DNA of 64,000 nt from M3007 sp041392625 (GCA_041392625.1 JAWKLR010000009.1:1-64000), one strand, 5' to 3'. Numbered from the stretch's first letter, positions 8,444-19,009 are shown. Numbers and translations: made by a program. Notes: generated by a model from the sequence alone, not told the origin.

Positions 8444-8467
8444 TAGCGAATTTTCGCTACAAATATA
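8444..8467 (-). promoter_or_regulatory. Promoter -7 box with overlapping palindromic operator candidate
   Basis: Minus-strand TATATTTG (8460-8467) matches the -7 consensus. Directly downstream is TAGCGAATTTTCGCTA (8444-8459), a 7-bp inverted repeat with a 2-base centre that would cover the transcription start. Its position suits a repressor operator for the acyl-CoA dehydrogenase gene; a short 5' UTR hairpin is the alternative. Confidence 0.5.
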
Positions 8468-8518
8468 AGCGGCTATTTTCAAAAAGGCAAGTACAGCACT
8501 TAAATTACATCAAAAAAA

Positions 8519-8544
8519 AGCCGCCACAGCATTCTGTGGCGGCT
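8519..8544 (-). terminator. Intrinsic terminator of the choice-of-anchor L gene
   Basis: An 11-bp perfect stem, AGCCGCCACAG/CTGTGGCGGCT, with loop CATT. On the minus strand it is followed by a run of eight U, as expected for termination downstream of 8641-10110. Confidence 0.8.
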
Positions 8545-8640
8545 GAAAAAACTCAATTTATTCTCAAAAGCATCAACCACCGCCTTCAAGATTCACTGCA
8601 ATGCTATCAGGGCATAGCCCTGCCTGCACCATACATTATC

Positions 8641-10110
8641 TTATTTATTCACAACTTTTTCTGTAAACAGTTGACCGTTTGAGATGACTTGCACCACAAA
8701 TACGCCGGTTCCAAATGGACTAAGGTCAACGCGTGCACCATCGTTGAGGTACTGGTCAAACAACAAGCGACCATCCAGTGTCAGGAGGCGAAGTTGTGCC
8801 GCATCATCTTTTTTCAATTTAAGTACAAATGAACCATTTGCCGGATTGGGCGAAACCTGGAACACCTCTTTGGCACTTACATTGGAAACGGCGCTGAGTC
8901 CAATGGTTACGTTCTCGCTGATTGTTTCTTCAGAGCACCAGTTGGATACTGTCAGGCTCACATTATAGGTTCCGTCTTGTGCATAGGTATGCTCCGGGTT
9001 GCGTTCAGTGCTGGTTGATCCATCTCCAAAATCCCAATTCCATTCAGTGGCCCAAAGTGAACCATTGGCAAACTGAACATTCTTGGTACCCGGTTCCGGA
9101 TTTGGAACGAAATCGGGCTCTACAATCAACAGGGAGTCACCGCCCAAACTTTCAATGCTCATCAACACGCCGGAATCAAAGATGTGGTCTCCGGCATCCG
9201 CCACGGCGATGCGCACATGGTAGGTTTCGTTGGGTATTACAACGGCCTTGGCCCAAAGTGGGGTTGTGAATCCATCGTATTGGACCGTTTGCCCACCAGT
9301 ATTATCTATAAAGTACTGGGAGTTGTCGTTTTGGTTCAGGGTATTAATCGCTACGGGTAGGTTGGTGTTTGGCACCTGAGCGATGTTGATGCCTCCAGGA
9401 GAGTAGTACCAGTATCCAGGATAGATAATTGTATCCGGAAGACAAGTAGTATCAAAATAACACCAGGTGTAGGCGGTATCGGTAACCAGCCAGCAGGTAT
9501 CAATCATCTGCAAAGAATCATACAGACAGAACGTGTCCTGAAATACAAGAATTGTATCCACACAAATGAAACAGGAATCGTAATTTAGTATGGTATCGCC
9601 TGCAACCCAAATTGAATCGCCCTGAGGCAGACCGGGACCTTCAATCAGAAATGCAAAAAGGTCGTTGTAGCTGGTTCCCACGTACTCCTGATATTCCTCA
9701 GATCCAAAAACATATTTGAAACAAAGGGTGTCGGTCATTGGAACAATGTCCATTTCAATTACACTGGCATCAAAGGTAACGTAGCCTGGAATCAGAGCAT
9801 CCAGCCAGGGAGTACCGGCAATATTCATATTTGCACCAGCACTTTCGCTGTCGTTGGGTCCGATTGCAATTTCTGCTTCACCTGATGTGATAATCAGTCC
9901 TGCATTCATTCCAATGTTGGAATTGCTTCCTTCAAAAAACGCCAAAGAGGCCGGTGTGCCTGTATACGTAACATTGGAAATCGTGACATCGGAATCATCG
10001 AAAAAACCAAAAATCATGTCATCAATGGAATAGGAGTTGTCGATGAATAACTGTGCCTGGGCCTGAGATCCAAACAGGAACAGACAAAAAACAGTAAGTA
10101 ATTTTTTCAT
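8641..10110 (-). CDS. Secreted choice-of-anchor L / PKD protein with T9SS sorting domain
   Basis: 489 residues. A Sec signal peptide (1-20, ending AQAQ) is followed by a choice-of-anchor L domain (about 25-330; FKYVFGSEEYQEYVGTSYNDLFAF is the family signature), a PKD domain (about 335-400; WNWDFGDGSTST) and a type IX sorting tail (about 415-489; SPNPANGSF ... VKVVNK-like end). It should be exported by T9SS and anchored or released outside. An unusual insert at ~165-232 carries six cysteines (180, 183, 195, 206, 217, 223) in a Asp/Thr-rich context. An adhesive or structural role is inferred. Confidence 0.85.
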   Translation of the reverse strand: MKKLLTVFCLFLFGSQAQAQLFIDNSYSIDDMIFGFFDDSDVTISNVTYTGTPASLAFFEGSNSNIGMNAGLIITSGEAEIAIGPNDSESAGANMNIAGTPWLDALIPGYVTFDASVIEMDIVPMTDTLCFKYVFGSEEYQEYVGTSYNDLFAFLIEGPGLPQGDSIWVAGDTILNYDSCFICVDTILVFQDTFCLYDSLQMIDTCWLVTDTAYTWCYFDTTCLPDTIIYPGYWYYSPGGINIAQVPNTNLPVAINTLNQNDNSQYFIDNTGGQTVQYDGFTTPLWAKAVVIPNETYHVRIAVADAGDHIFDSGVLMSIESLGGDSLLIVEPDFVPNPEPGTKNVQFANGSLWATEWNWDFGDGSTSTERNPEHTYAQDGTYNVSLTVSNWCSEETISENVTIGLSAVSNVSAKEVFQVSPNPANGSFVLKLKKDDAAQLRLLTLDGRLLFDQYLNDGARVDLSPFGTGVFVVQVISNGQLFTEKVVNK

Positions 10111-10314
10111 GGTTGTTGTTTATTTGTTGTGTAAAACAGAGGGAAAGGTTAATTCCAATGGAAATATGCTTGTACACTATAAATCCCAAAAGTAGATCAA
10201 ACGCTGCATGAAGTGAATTACATTTTTTGCAAACAATACAAGAAAATCAAAAACAACTGAATACTAATAAACTGAATATCAATATTTTATATTTTTAATA
10301 ATAGAAATAAGCCC

Positions 10315-11181
10315 ATGTTTAATTCTAAAAAATCAGTTGAGTTTTATAAACAGTTAATTCAAGGACGCGGCCACCTTGTGTTCATTTTTAGCATGCTTGG
10401 AATGGTATTATTAAATTCAAAAGCCCAGGCACAAGGCCGTATTTGGCCTATGGCCCATGCCCACAATGATTATTTGCACAAGCACCCTTTGACTGATGCG
10501 CTAAGCCGTGGATTTTGTTCCGTAGAGGCCGATGTCTTTTTGAAAAAAGGCGAATTGAAGCTGGGGCACATAAAACCCAAATGGTCGTCGACACAAACTC
10601 TGCAAATCAAATACCTGGAGCCAATACAAAAACGATTGATTGAAAATCAGGGCCGGATACACACCAACTATTCTGGGATATTTTACCTGATGATTGACAT
10701 GAAAACCGAAGCAGAACCTGGCTATGTTGCATTGAACGCATTGTTATCGAAGTATCCGGAAATTATTGAAAACCCTTCCATTGTAATTTTTCTGTCGGGC
10801 AGACGGCCCCTTCAAACCATGCTCGCTGATTCGACTAGATGTATTTCCGCAGATGGCCGCCCCAGTCACCTGGGACAGGGATATTCTCCGGAGTTCATGC
10901 CGGTGATCAGCACCAATTACCGCAGCCTGTTTAAATGGAATGGCAATGGAGAAATGCCGATAGAGGAATTGACTGCTTTGAAAATACTTGCAGATCGGGT
11001 ACACGCAGAGGGTAAAAAATTTCGGCTTTGGGCAACTCCCGAAACCACCAACTGCTGGGATACCTTGCTGGATGCGGGGGTGGACCTGATCAATACGGAC
11101 TGCCTGGAGGAATTGTCTGATTTTCTTGAAAAAAAATACCCTCAATTACCGGACGAAATGGGTACGAATAGTCCGGATTAA
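10315..11181 (+). CDS. Secreted glycerophosphodiester phosphodiesterase-like (AIM6-type) protein
   Basis: 288 residues with a long N-terminal basic stretch and a signal peptide ending near residue 41 (NSKAQAQ). The mature protein opens with MAHAHNDYLHKHPLTDALSRG and then SVEADVF, LGHIK: the HAHNDY plus E-x-D pattern is that of PI-PLC/GDPD-superfamily TIM barrels of the AIM6 type, with His, Asn/Asp and Glu/Asp as acid-base and metal residues. The ending has the expected INTDCLEEL strand. It probably hydrolyses a phosphodiester in the envelope; the substrate is unknown. The mfd gene follows 79 bases later. Confidence 0.75.
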   Translation: MFNSKKSVEFYKQLIQGRGHLVFIFSMLGMVLLNSKAQAQGRIWPMAHAHNDYLHKHPLTDALSRGFCSVEADVFLKKGELKLGHIKPKWSSTQTLQIKYLEPIQKRLIENQGRIHTNYSGIFYLMIDMKTEAEPGYVALNALLSKYPEIIENPSIVIFLSGRRPLQTMLADSTRCISADGRPSHLGQGYSPEFMPVISTNYRSLFKWNGNGEMPIEELTALKILADRVHAEGKKFRLWATPETTNCWDTLLDAGVDLINTDCLEELSDFLEKKYPQLPDEMGTNSPD

Positions 11182-11260
11182 AACCGCCCTTGATTCCAGA
11201 CCTAAATTCCCGATACAGATGTTCGGCTAGTTCATTAAAACGCCGTTTCTTTGCGCCTGC

Positions 11261-14200
11261 ATGAGCAATCTCTCCAAAATCCTGCAACGGTATTCTGATC
11301 ATCCGGCAGTGAATCAGCTTGTGGAAGCACTGGGTGTTGAAAAAAACCGCATCAATCTGGCTGGATTGACTGGGGCGCAGGAATCCTTTGCCCTGGCCGC
11401 AAGCATCAACAAATCAGCCTCCAAAACGCATCTGATTATTTCAGAGTCCAAGGAAGATGCAGCCTACTTATTAAACGACCTTACAGAAATGCTTGGCGAA
11501 GAGCAGGTTTGGTTTTTTCCGGATAGTTTTAAGCGTCCGGCCTATTTCGATACGCTCAATCCCAATCAGGTTTTACAACGTTCAGAGGCCATCAATCAAT
11601 TGAGCAGCGATGCCGTTCAGTCCTTTGTTTTGATTAGTTACCCGGAAGCCCTTTTTGAAAAAGTAGTTTCTCCGGAAGTATTGAGCAAGCATAAAATCGA
11701 AATCAACAAGGGGAGCAACTGGATATTGATTTCACGATTAAAGTGCTCATTGAATACGGATTTGAACGAACCGATTTTGTGTACGAGCCCGGCCAATTCA
11801 GCATTCGTGGTGGGATCATCGACCTATTCTCCTATGGGAATGAAAAGCCTTATCGAATTGAACTTTTTGACGAGGAGGTGGAACGCATTCGGACCTTTGA
11901 TCCATTAACCCAACTTTCTGAGCAAAACCTATCGAAAGTAACCCTTATCCCAAACCTGAACGCTCAATTCACCCAGGACCAAAAAGCCTCTCTGCTCGAA
12001 ATCATTCCGGAAGACACGGTATTGTGGATAAAGACCTCCAATTTTTACTTGACCGCCTACAGTATTGCTTTGAACGAGCCGAGCAATTTGCAGAAAAAAT
12101 CAGCTCATTGGATGTTGCTGAAATTCCGAAATATTTCGTGATCGCGCCTTTTTGATTCCCGGCAGCGTAGTACAGGATATCCAGGACCATCGGATTGTTT
12201 TCTAAAACCAGATCCAAAAACCAAAGGGAAGATCCAGTTTCACAGCAAGCCACAGCCTTCTTTTAATAAAAACTTTGACCTGCTGGTCCGCCATCTGCAT
12301 GAAAATAAAGCAGCGGGTGTTGAAACGTGTGTTTTCTCCGACAACGCCAAGCAACTCGACCGCCTGCGTGCCATCTTTCGAGACCTGAAGGCTGATGCAG
12401 AATGGGCCCCGGTTGATGCAGCCATTCGGGAAGGTTTTATCGATGAAGATCTCCACATCAGCTGCCTGACAGACCACCAGATATTCCAGCGGTTTCACCA
12501 ATACAAACTCCGAAGCGGATTTACCAGGGAACAAGCAATGAACGTGCGTATGATTCGGGAACTTCAGCCCGGAGATTATGTGACGCACATTGATCATGGA
12601 ATCGGAAAATTTTCCGGTTTGCAAAAAATTGAAATCGGCGGGCAAATGCAGGAGGCCGTCCGGCTGGTGTACAAGAACAACGACATCCTGTATGTAAGCA
12701 TCCATTCCCTGCACAAAATCAGCAAGTACATCGGAAAGGAGGGCGACCATCCCAAACTGAGTAAGATCGGTTCCGATGCCTGGAAACAACTCAAAGCCCG
12801 CACGAAAAAGAAGATCAAGGACATCGCTGCAGACCTGATCAAACTGTATGCGAAACGACGGGCTGCCGAGGGGCATGCCTTCCCTCCGGATGGCTATCTG
12901 CAAAATGAGTTGGAGGCAAGCTTCATGTATGAAGACACACCCGACCAGTACAAATCGACCCAGGATGTAAAAGCCGATATGGAGAAAGCCTATCCGATGG
13001 ATCGACTGATCTGTGGGGATGTTGGATTTGGCAAAACTGAAATAGCCGTCCGGGCTGCATTTAAGGCTGTAACCGATGGCAAACAGGTGGCCGTTCTGGT
13101 GCCTACCACGATTCTGGCCTTGCAACACTTCCGGACTTTTTCGGAACGCCTTTCGGATTTTCCTGTGACGGTTGACTACGTAAACCGGTTCCGCACAACC
13201 GGGCAGAAAAAAGCGATCTATCAGGATTTAAAAGGCGGCAAAATTGACATTGTGATTGGTACACACGCCTTGCTAAACAAGGATGTGGGATTTAAAGATC
13301 TGGGACTTCTGGTAATTGATGAGGAACAAAAATTTGGCGTAGCCGCAAAAGAAAAACTCCGCGCACTGGCGGTGGGTGTGGATACCCTCACCCTAACGGC
13401 AACTCCGATTCCGAGAACCTTGCAGTTTAGTTTGATGGCGGCCCGCGACATGAGCATCATCCGTACGCCTCCTCCCAACCGTCAATCGATCCACACAGAG
13501 ATTCGAGTCTTTGATGATGATTTGATAAAGGACTCGATTTATTACGAAGTAAACCGGGGAGGGCAGGTGTTTTTTGTCCACAACCGGGTGAGCGATCTGG
13601 CTAAAATTGCTGAAATGATCAAGCGGCTGTGTCCGGATGTGGATGTTGCCATGGCACACGGACAACTCGATTCCGACAAACTGGAGAAAGTGCTGGTCGA
13701 TTTCATTGAGCGGAAATACGATGTGCTCGTTTGCACCAACATCATTGAAACCGGCCTGGATATACCCAACGCCAACACCATGATTATCAACCGGGCGGAT
13801 ATGTTTGGATTGAGCGATTTGCACCAGCTGCGCGGGCGGGTGGGCCGCTCCAATGTAAAAGCATTCTGTTATCTGTTTGCCCCACCGATGAGTGTGCTAA
13901 CGCCCGAGGCACGAAAACGACTCCGCACCATTGAGGAGTTTAGTGAATTGGGTTCCGGGTTTCAGGTTGCCATGCGCGATTTGGATATTCGCGGGGCCGG
14001 GAATTTGCTCGGGGGAGAACAAAGTGGATTTATTGCAGACATTGGCTACGATACCTATCAGAAAATTCTGGATGAAGCCATCCTTGAACTCAAGGAAACC
14101 GACTTCAAAGACCTCTTTAAAGAGGACATTGCCAAACGAGGAGATTACGTACGCGACGTGACAATTGAAACCGATGTAGAGATGTTGATCCCGGATGAAT

Positions 14201-14616
14201 ATGTGAGCAACACACAGGAACGCCTGAATCTGTATACCGAATTGGACTCTTTGAAAACAGAGGAAGACATCGCGGCGTATGCCGACCGGTTGATCGACCG
14301 GTTTGGAAAACTTCCGCATCAGGTGCACGCCTTATTTGAGGCGCTTCGCCTTCAGTGGATTTGTAAAAAACTCGGCTTCGAGCGCCTGATCCTGAAAAGC
14401 GGGAAACTCCGGTGCTATTTTATCAGCGATCCGCAATCGTCTTTTTACGAGACTGAACAGTTCAACAAACTGGTTCAATTCGTAGGTTCAAAAGGAAGGG
14501 TAATGGGACTTCATCTCAAGCAAACAACCAAAGAACTGATTCTGGTTCAGGATGAAGTGCGCAGCATCAAACAAGCCAAAAGCACGCTGGATCAGTTATT
14601 GAGTGTTTTAAAGTAA
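11261..14616 (+). CDS. mfd: Transcription-repair coupling factor Mfd, with four frame breaks
   Basis: Conceptually ~1119 residues, the normal Mfd length. Present in order: the UvrB-like N-terminal region (SFKRPAYFDTLNPNQVLQRSEA), the RNA-polymerase-interacting domain (DYVTHIDHGIGKFSGL), the RecG-like motor (Walker A in GDVGFGKTEIA, box VIDEEQKFGV, LTLTATPIPRTLQ, LRGRVGRSN) and the C-terminal UvrA-contact domain. The frame is broken by four apparent single-base deletions near 11711 (G run), 12030 (A run), 12128 (CCGG) and 12203 (T). Adding four bases makes the length divisible by three. It rescues stalled RNA polymerase and recruits UvrA. Clustered homopolymer losses in an otherwise conserved gene look like sequencing error, not decay. 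Confidence 0.9.
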
Positions 14617-14649
14617 GGATTTATTAATTTCACTAAACAAACAACCTAC

Positions 14650-15219
14650 ATGAAAACCAACTTATTTTTTCTTATCCTATTGGTATTGCTTACCACTTGT
14701 AAAGACGGAATGCCCTGTGTTGAAAATAATTACTGTGCATGCTGTGATGAACTCCCGGTTACGGATGAGTTTGACATTATTAACCCAGGTGCTACTCAGG
14801 ATACCGTTCACGCAACGGTTTACTTTCCAAACCTAATGGTTTCGGCCCCAAACTTGGGTATAGAAAAATACTGGATTGTAGCAGTAAGCCCTTCTGCATC
14901 ATACCGTACCCTCAAATTACAAATATTTGATGATTCTGAGAATGTACTCTTTTCGGCAACCAACCTCCCACCAAATGAACCTGTGTGGGATGGAATTAAG
15001 CCGGATGGCACAGAGCATTTTGGCCCATTTCATTTTATTTGCGAAGTACAATTTATTGATGGTCAAATAAAGGAATACACTGGAAATGCGTGTAGGATTG
15101 AATGTGGGCCAAAGGGCTTTCCAAAAGAAAACATAGAAAAGTGTGGAACCTTATCGCAAAATGATAACGGCACATTCAACCCAGACTTGCCTACAGCAGC
15201 ATCAACCTGTATTGAGTAG
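14650..15219 (+). CDS. Predicted lipoprotein with a gliding-associated C-terminal-like fold
   Basis: 189 residues. The signal sequence ends in LLTTCKDG, a lipobox with lipidated Cys at 17. The mature part starts cysteine-rich (CVENNYCACCDE). Residues ~60-140 resemble the beta-sandwich of gliding-motility-associated (CHU_C-like) domains: IFDDSENVLFSATN, then VWDGIKPDGT, echoing the family's W-D-G turn. It should be an outer-membrane or periplasmic lipoprotein. It stands alone 33 bases after mfd; its function is unknown. Confidence 0.6.
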   Translation: MKTNLFFLILLVLLTTCKDGMPCVENNYCACCDELPVTDEFDIINPGATQDTVHATVYFPNLMVSAPNLGIEKYWIVAVSPSASYRTLKLQIFDDSENVLFSATNLPPNEPVWDGIKPDGTEHFGPFHFICEVQFIDGQIKEYTGNACRIECGPKGFPKENIEKCGTLSQNDNGTFNPDLPTAASTCIE

Positions 15220-15266
15220 GATCCATTGTTTTTCTATTTTGCTCTTATTTTCACAAAAAAATAGCA

Positions 15267-17690
15267 ATGAAGCACCTCCTACCGGCCCTACTCTTTTTTC
15301 TTCCATTGCATGCCTTTGGCCAATCAAACGCCCTCAAACTTTACTCCGGTCAATTCCGAATGAGTATCAATGATCAGGGGCAAGTGTCCAGTTTGTTTGA
15401 TCTAAACAGCAAGACAGAATACCTCGTACAAGATACAGTTTCCTACCTGGCCTCTATTCGGGTAAACGGGGAGTGGCTACACCCTGTTCAGGCACAAAGT
15501 ACGGATGCATCGGAATTAGAAATTGATTTCGGCAAGGGCTTTCAGGCGGTTGTTGCCTATGCTATCCGGGATGGTTATTTCCGGTTTGGATTGACTTCCA
15601 TCACCCAGGAGGAGCAGGTGGAAGTATTGACCTGGGGGCCATTTCACAACACCATTTCAAGTGGCATTGGTGAAACTGTTGGTGTTGCACAGTGTGAACA
15701 GTTTGCCCTGTGTATCCAAAGCCTGAATATAAAGACGCTTGGGGGATATCCCTGGAATGAAAACGACTGCATGCCTCAAATTGACATCTTCGAACAAAGC
15801 GACCCTTCGGATCTAAAGGAAGAAAACAAACGGTACGTTTTGTACCGGGTTGAAGCAGCCAAGCCCACCCGGCATGGATCCTCCCTGCAAGCCTATTGCA
15901 GAAACAGAAACAAAGCACGGGATATAGAAAACTGGGGATTTTCCAATTACCTGGCACCGGCATTTGATGACGGCGGCCTGAATGGCACCGCCATTGCTCT
16001 TCTGGGATGCCACCCCAACCAGCTTCTTGCCACCATTGGCACTGTTGAACAACAAGAGGGACTCCCCCACCCCATGCTAAACGGCCAGTGGGCAAAAACC
16101 AGTCCCGAAGCAGCAGGCGCTTACCTAATCCTGGGGTTCGGAGAAGAAGATATTGAGAAAGCCTTGGACATCACCCAAAAAGCAGGGCTCAAGACCCTCT
16201 ATCATCCCGGGCCATTTGAAACCTGGGGGCATTTCAAACTCAACACCAAGCAATTTCCGGATGGAAGGGAAAGTCTGAAAAAATGTGTGGAACGCGCGGA
16301 GTCGATCGGTGTCCATGTCGGCGTGCACACCCTTTCAAATTTCATTACGACCAATGATCCCTATGTAAGCCCGATTCCCGATAAACGCCTGGCAGTGGTC
16401 GGCAGTGCTGCGCTGATAAAACCGATTGATGAGGAGGAAACTTCCATTCATATCAGCGATCCGATTTTTTTCAATCAATTCAAAAACAACACCCTTCGTG
16501 CATTTCGCATAGACGATGAAATTATCCGGTACGGAAGCATTTCCGATACGGAGCCCTGGATCCTGAAGGATTGTGTTCGCGGAGCTTTTGGCACCCAAAA
16601 ATCCACTCATGTACAAAACAGCGAAGTCGCCAAACTTGCCGACCATGCCTACAAGGTTTTTCTCACCAACCCGGAATTAAGCATTGAAATGGCCGGCAAT
16701 CTGGCAGATTTATTCAATGAAGTTGGGTTGCGGCAAATTTCATTCGATGGCCTGGAGGGAAATCGCTCTACCGGAATGGGAAATTACGGCGAGATTTTAT
16801 TTACGCAAACCTGGTACGACCAATTGGATGACCAGATAAAAGCCCACTACATCGCAGACGCAAGTCGTACCTCGCATTTTTTCTGGCACATGTACACCCG
16901 CATGAATTGGGGAGAGCCCTGGTATGCCGGCATCCGGGAAAGTCAGACAGCCTACCGAATGAAAAACCAGGCGTACTTCAAACGAAACCTGATGCCCCGG
17001 ATGTTGGGTTGGTTCAACCTCACAGCTGAAACCAGTCTGGAAGATATTGAATGGATGCTTGCCCGATCTGCGGCTTACGATGCAGGGTACGGACTGAATA
17101 CCAATTACAAAGCATTGGAGGCCAATGGTGCCTCAGAATCGATTCTGAAACAAATTGCCCTTTGGGAAAAAGTCAGGCTCCAGGGCGCCTTTTCAGCGGA
17201 ACAAAAAAAGCGCATGGAAAACCTCGATGCGGAATTCCATTTGGAGGAGCTTGGAACAAACTCCTGGCTACTCCACCCCACACAAACATTTATGTTCGAA
17301 TACCAGATTCAGGAATTGCAGCCAGGTGCACCAACTCACTCAGCATATTCATTTGAAAACGCATTTGCCCCTCAACAAGTACACATGAAAATCACTGCGC
17401 TTGACGGCCTGGTTTCCAACATCCATTTGGAACTTGATCAATCCAAAAGCCTGAGCATCCCCATTCAATTGAATGAAGGAGAATCGTTGGTTTACAAAGG
17501 CGGAGATCAATGTTGGGTACTTGACAAGAATTGGAACGAGTTGAGCAAAATACCTGTAGAAAGCAGCTTCTTCCACACAAAACCAGGGCCTCATCAACTG
17601 GACTTTGATGCGGAAATGGAAACGAAAGTCAAAGCAAAAATTGAGTTGCGTTTGCACGGAAAACCAGAACGTGTTGGCGACCGAAAATAA
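15267..17690 (+). CDS. Large secreted protein of unknown function, glycoside-hydrolase-like
   Basis: 807 residues with a signal peptide (1-19, HAFGQ). I cannot assign a family. The N-terminal ~250 residues look like a beta-sandwich, as in many glycosidases (RMSINDQGQVSSLFD). A middle region with alternating strands and helices (GLKTLYHPGPFETWGHF, IGVHVGVHTLSNF, QISFDGLEG) is consistent with a TIM barrel, and DGLEGNR near 497 could carry an acidic catalytic residue. The C-terminus is beta-rich. The best guess is a polysaccharide-active enzyme. It ends 8 bases from the converging symporter stop and has no sugar-uptake neighbours. Confidence 0.5.
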   Translation: MKHLLPALLFFLPLHAFGQSNALKLYSGQFRMSINDQGQVSSLFDLNSKTEYLVQDTVSYLASIRVNGEWLHPVQAQSTDASELEIDFGKGFQAVVAYAIRDGYFRFGLTSITQEEQVEVLTWGPFHNTISSGIGETVGVAQCEQFALCIQSLNIKTLGGYPWNENDCMPQIDIFEQSDPSDLKEENKRYVLYRVEAAKPTRHGSSLQAYCRNRNKARDIENWGFSNYLAPAFDDGGLNGTAIALLGCHPNQLLATIGTVEQQEGLPHPMLNGQWAKTSPEAAGAYLILGFGEEDIEKALDITQKAGLKTLYHPGPFETWGHFKLNTKQFPDGRESLKKCVERAESIGVHVGVHTLSNFITTNDPYVSPIPDKRLAVVGSAALIKPIDEEETSIHISDPIFFNQFKNNTLRAFRIDDEIIRYGSISDTEPWILKDCVRGAFGTQKSTHVQNSEVAKLADHAYKVFLTNPELSIEMAGNLADLFNEVGLRQISFDGLEGNRSTGMGNYGEILFTQTWYDQLDDQIKAHYIADASRTSHFFWHMYTRMNWGEPWYAGIRESQTAYRMKNQAYFKRNLMPRMLGWFNLTAETSLEDIEWMLARSAAYDAGYGLNTNYKALEANGASESILKQIALWEKVRLQGAFSAEQKKRMENLDAEFHLEELGTNSWLLHPTQTFMFEYQIQELQPGAPTHSAYSFENAFAPQQVHMKITALDGLVSNIHLELDQSKSLSIPIQLNEGESLVYKGGDQCWVLDKNWNELSKIPVESSFFHTKPGPHQLDFDAEMETKVKAKIELRLHGKPERVGDRK

Positions 17691-17698
17691 CGATTCGC

Positions 17699-19009
17699 TT
17701 ACGCGTCTTTTGGGTAGTGATCCGTCAAATTCTTTTCATGCGGCTCTCCGAGCAATCCTACGCTTTTTGCCACGATCATCGCAACAGTTGAGTCGCTGGT
17801 AATATTTACGACCGTTCGACACATATCCAATGGACGGTCGACCGCAAAAATGAGTGCGAGTCCGGCTTCCGGAACACCAATTGCGCCCAGTACAATCACC
17901 AGCATAACCATGCCCGCTCCGGGTACAGCCGCCGATCCAATAGAGGCCAGCGTTGCGGTGAGTACAATGGTAAGCTGATCGCCGAGGTCCAGAGGAACCC
18001 CCATTGCCTGTGCGATGAAAACAGCAGCAACAGCCTGGTACAGTGCGGTTCCATCCATATTGATGGTGGCGCCAATTGGCAGCACAAAACTGGCTACTTC
18101 CTCATCTACTCCGAGATGTTCTTCCACGCGCTCCATAGTCACCGGCAAGGTGGCAGCACTGGAACTTGTGGAAAATGCAACCAACTGGGCAGGTGCAATT
18201 CCATTGAAAAAGAACTTATAGGATTTACCCGTGAAGATCTTCATTACCACCGGATAGAAGATAAATATCATGATGGCCAAGCCCAGCAAAACACACCCGC
18301 TGTAGGCCAGTAATCCTTTAAACAAATCAAAACTCGGAGATTCCACAACCAGTGCAGCAAGCAGGGCCAAAACACCATAAGGTGCACCAAGCATGATGAG
18401 GTCTACTAATTTTAAAATTACCTCATTGAGGGCATCAAAGAAATCCTTTACTGCTTTGGCTTTCTCCTCGGGAATCAGGATCAAACCGATTCCAAATAAA
18501 ATTACAAAGAAGATAACCTGGAGCATGTTGCTGTTTTCGCTGGCGGCACCAATAAAATTATCCGGTACTATATCAACCAAGGCATCCAAAGGGCCTCGGG
18601 ATTTCTGCGATGCTGCCGCCTCAATTTTGGTTCCAGCACTGGAAGCAAAGCCTTCCAACAACTGTTCCCGTGTTTCCTGACTGAAACTTTTACCTGGATT
18701 AAAGGTATTTACAACAACTAAACCAATTGTCACGGCTACTGCGGTTGTAAGAATATAAATTCCCAATGTCCGGAATCCCATTTTGGAAAGTCTGGATATA
18801 TCTTTCATATCCGAAATGCCTTTTATCAGGGAAGCAATGATCAGGGGCACTGCAATTAATTTCAGGAGATTGATAAAAATGGTCCCAAAAGGTTTTATCC
18901 AGTCGACAACCAATTGTTTGGCTCCTAGGGATACGGCTAAAAATCCAATCAGGATACCCAGGACCATACCTCCCAGGATTTGCCAGTGCAGGGGAATTCG
19001 CTTCAACAT
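17699..19009 (-). CDS. Dicarboxylate/amino acid:cation symporter (DAACS family)
   Basis: 436 residues, typical of the GltP/DctA family, with eight membrane helices and two re-entrant loops. Diagnostic motifs are present: the serine-rich hairpin AFSTSSSAATLPVTME (HP1), NMDGTALYQAVAAVFIAQ (TM7 cation-binding) and AVDRPLDMCRTVVNITSDS (TM8 with the substrate-carboxylate and amino-group residues). It imports C4-dicarboxylates or acidic/neutral amino acids with Na+ or H+. The Asp in TM8 (in DMCRTV) would favour an amino acid substrate, by family knowledge. It appears to be monocistronic. Confidence 0.93.
   Translation of the reverse strand: MLKRIPLHWQILGGMVLGILIGFLAVSLGAKQLVVDWIKPFGTIFINLLKLIAVPLIIASLIKGISDMKDISRLSKMGFRTLGIYILTTAVAVTIGLVVVNTFNPGKSFSQETREQLLEGFASSAGTKIEAAASQKSRGPLDALVDIVPDNFIGAASENSNMLQVIFFVILFGIGLILIPEEKAKAVKDFFDALNEVILKLVDLIMLGAPYGVLALLAALVVESPSFDLFKGLLAYSGCVLLGLAIMIFIFYPVVMKIFTGKSYKFFFNGIAPAQLVAFSTSSSAATLPVTMERVEEHLGVDEEVASFVLPIGATINMDGTALYQAVAAVFIAQAMGVPLDLGDQLTIVLTATLASIGSAAVPGAGMVMLVIVLGAIGVPEAGLALIFAVDRPLDMCRTVVNITSDSTVAMIVAKSVGLLGEPHEKNLTDHYPKDA

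Noticed and set aside
12202..13128. 308-codon minus-strand open frame
   Set aside because: Lies antisense inside the conserved RNAP-binding and motor region of mfd; its sequence has no recognisable domain.
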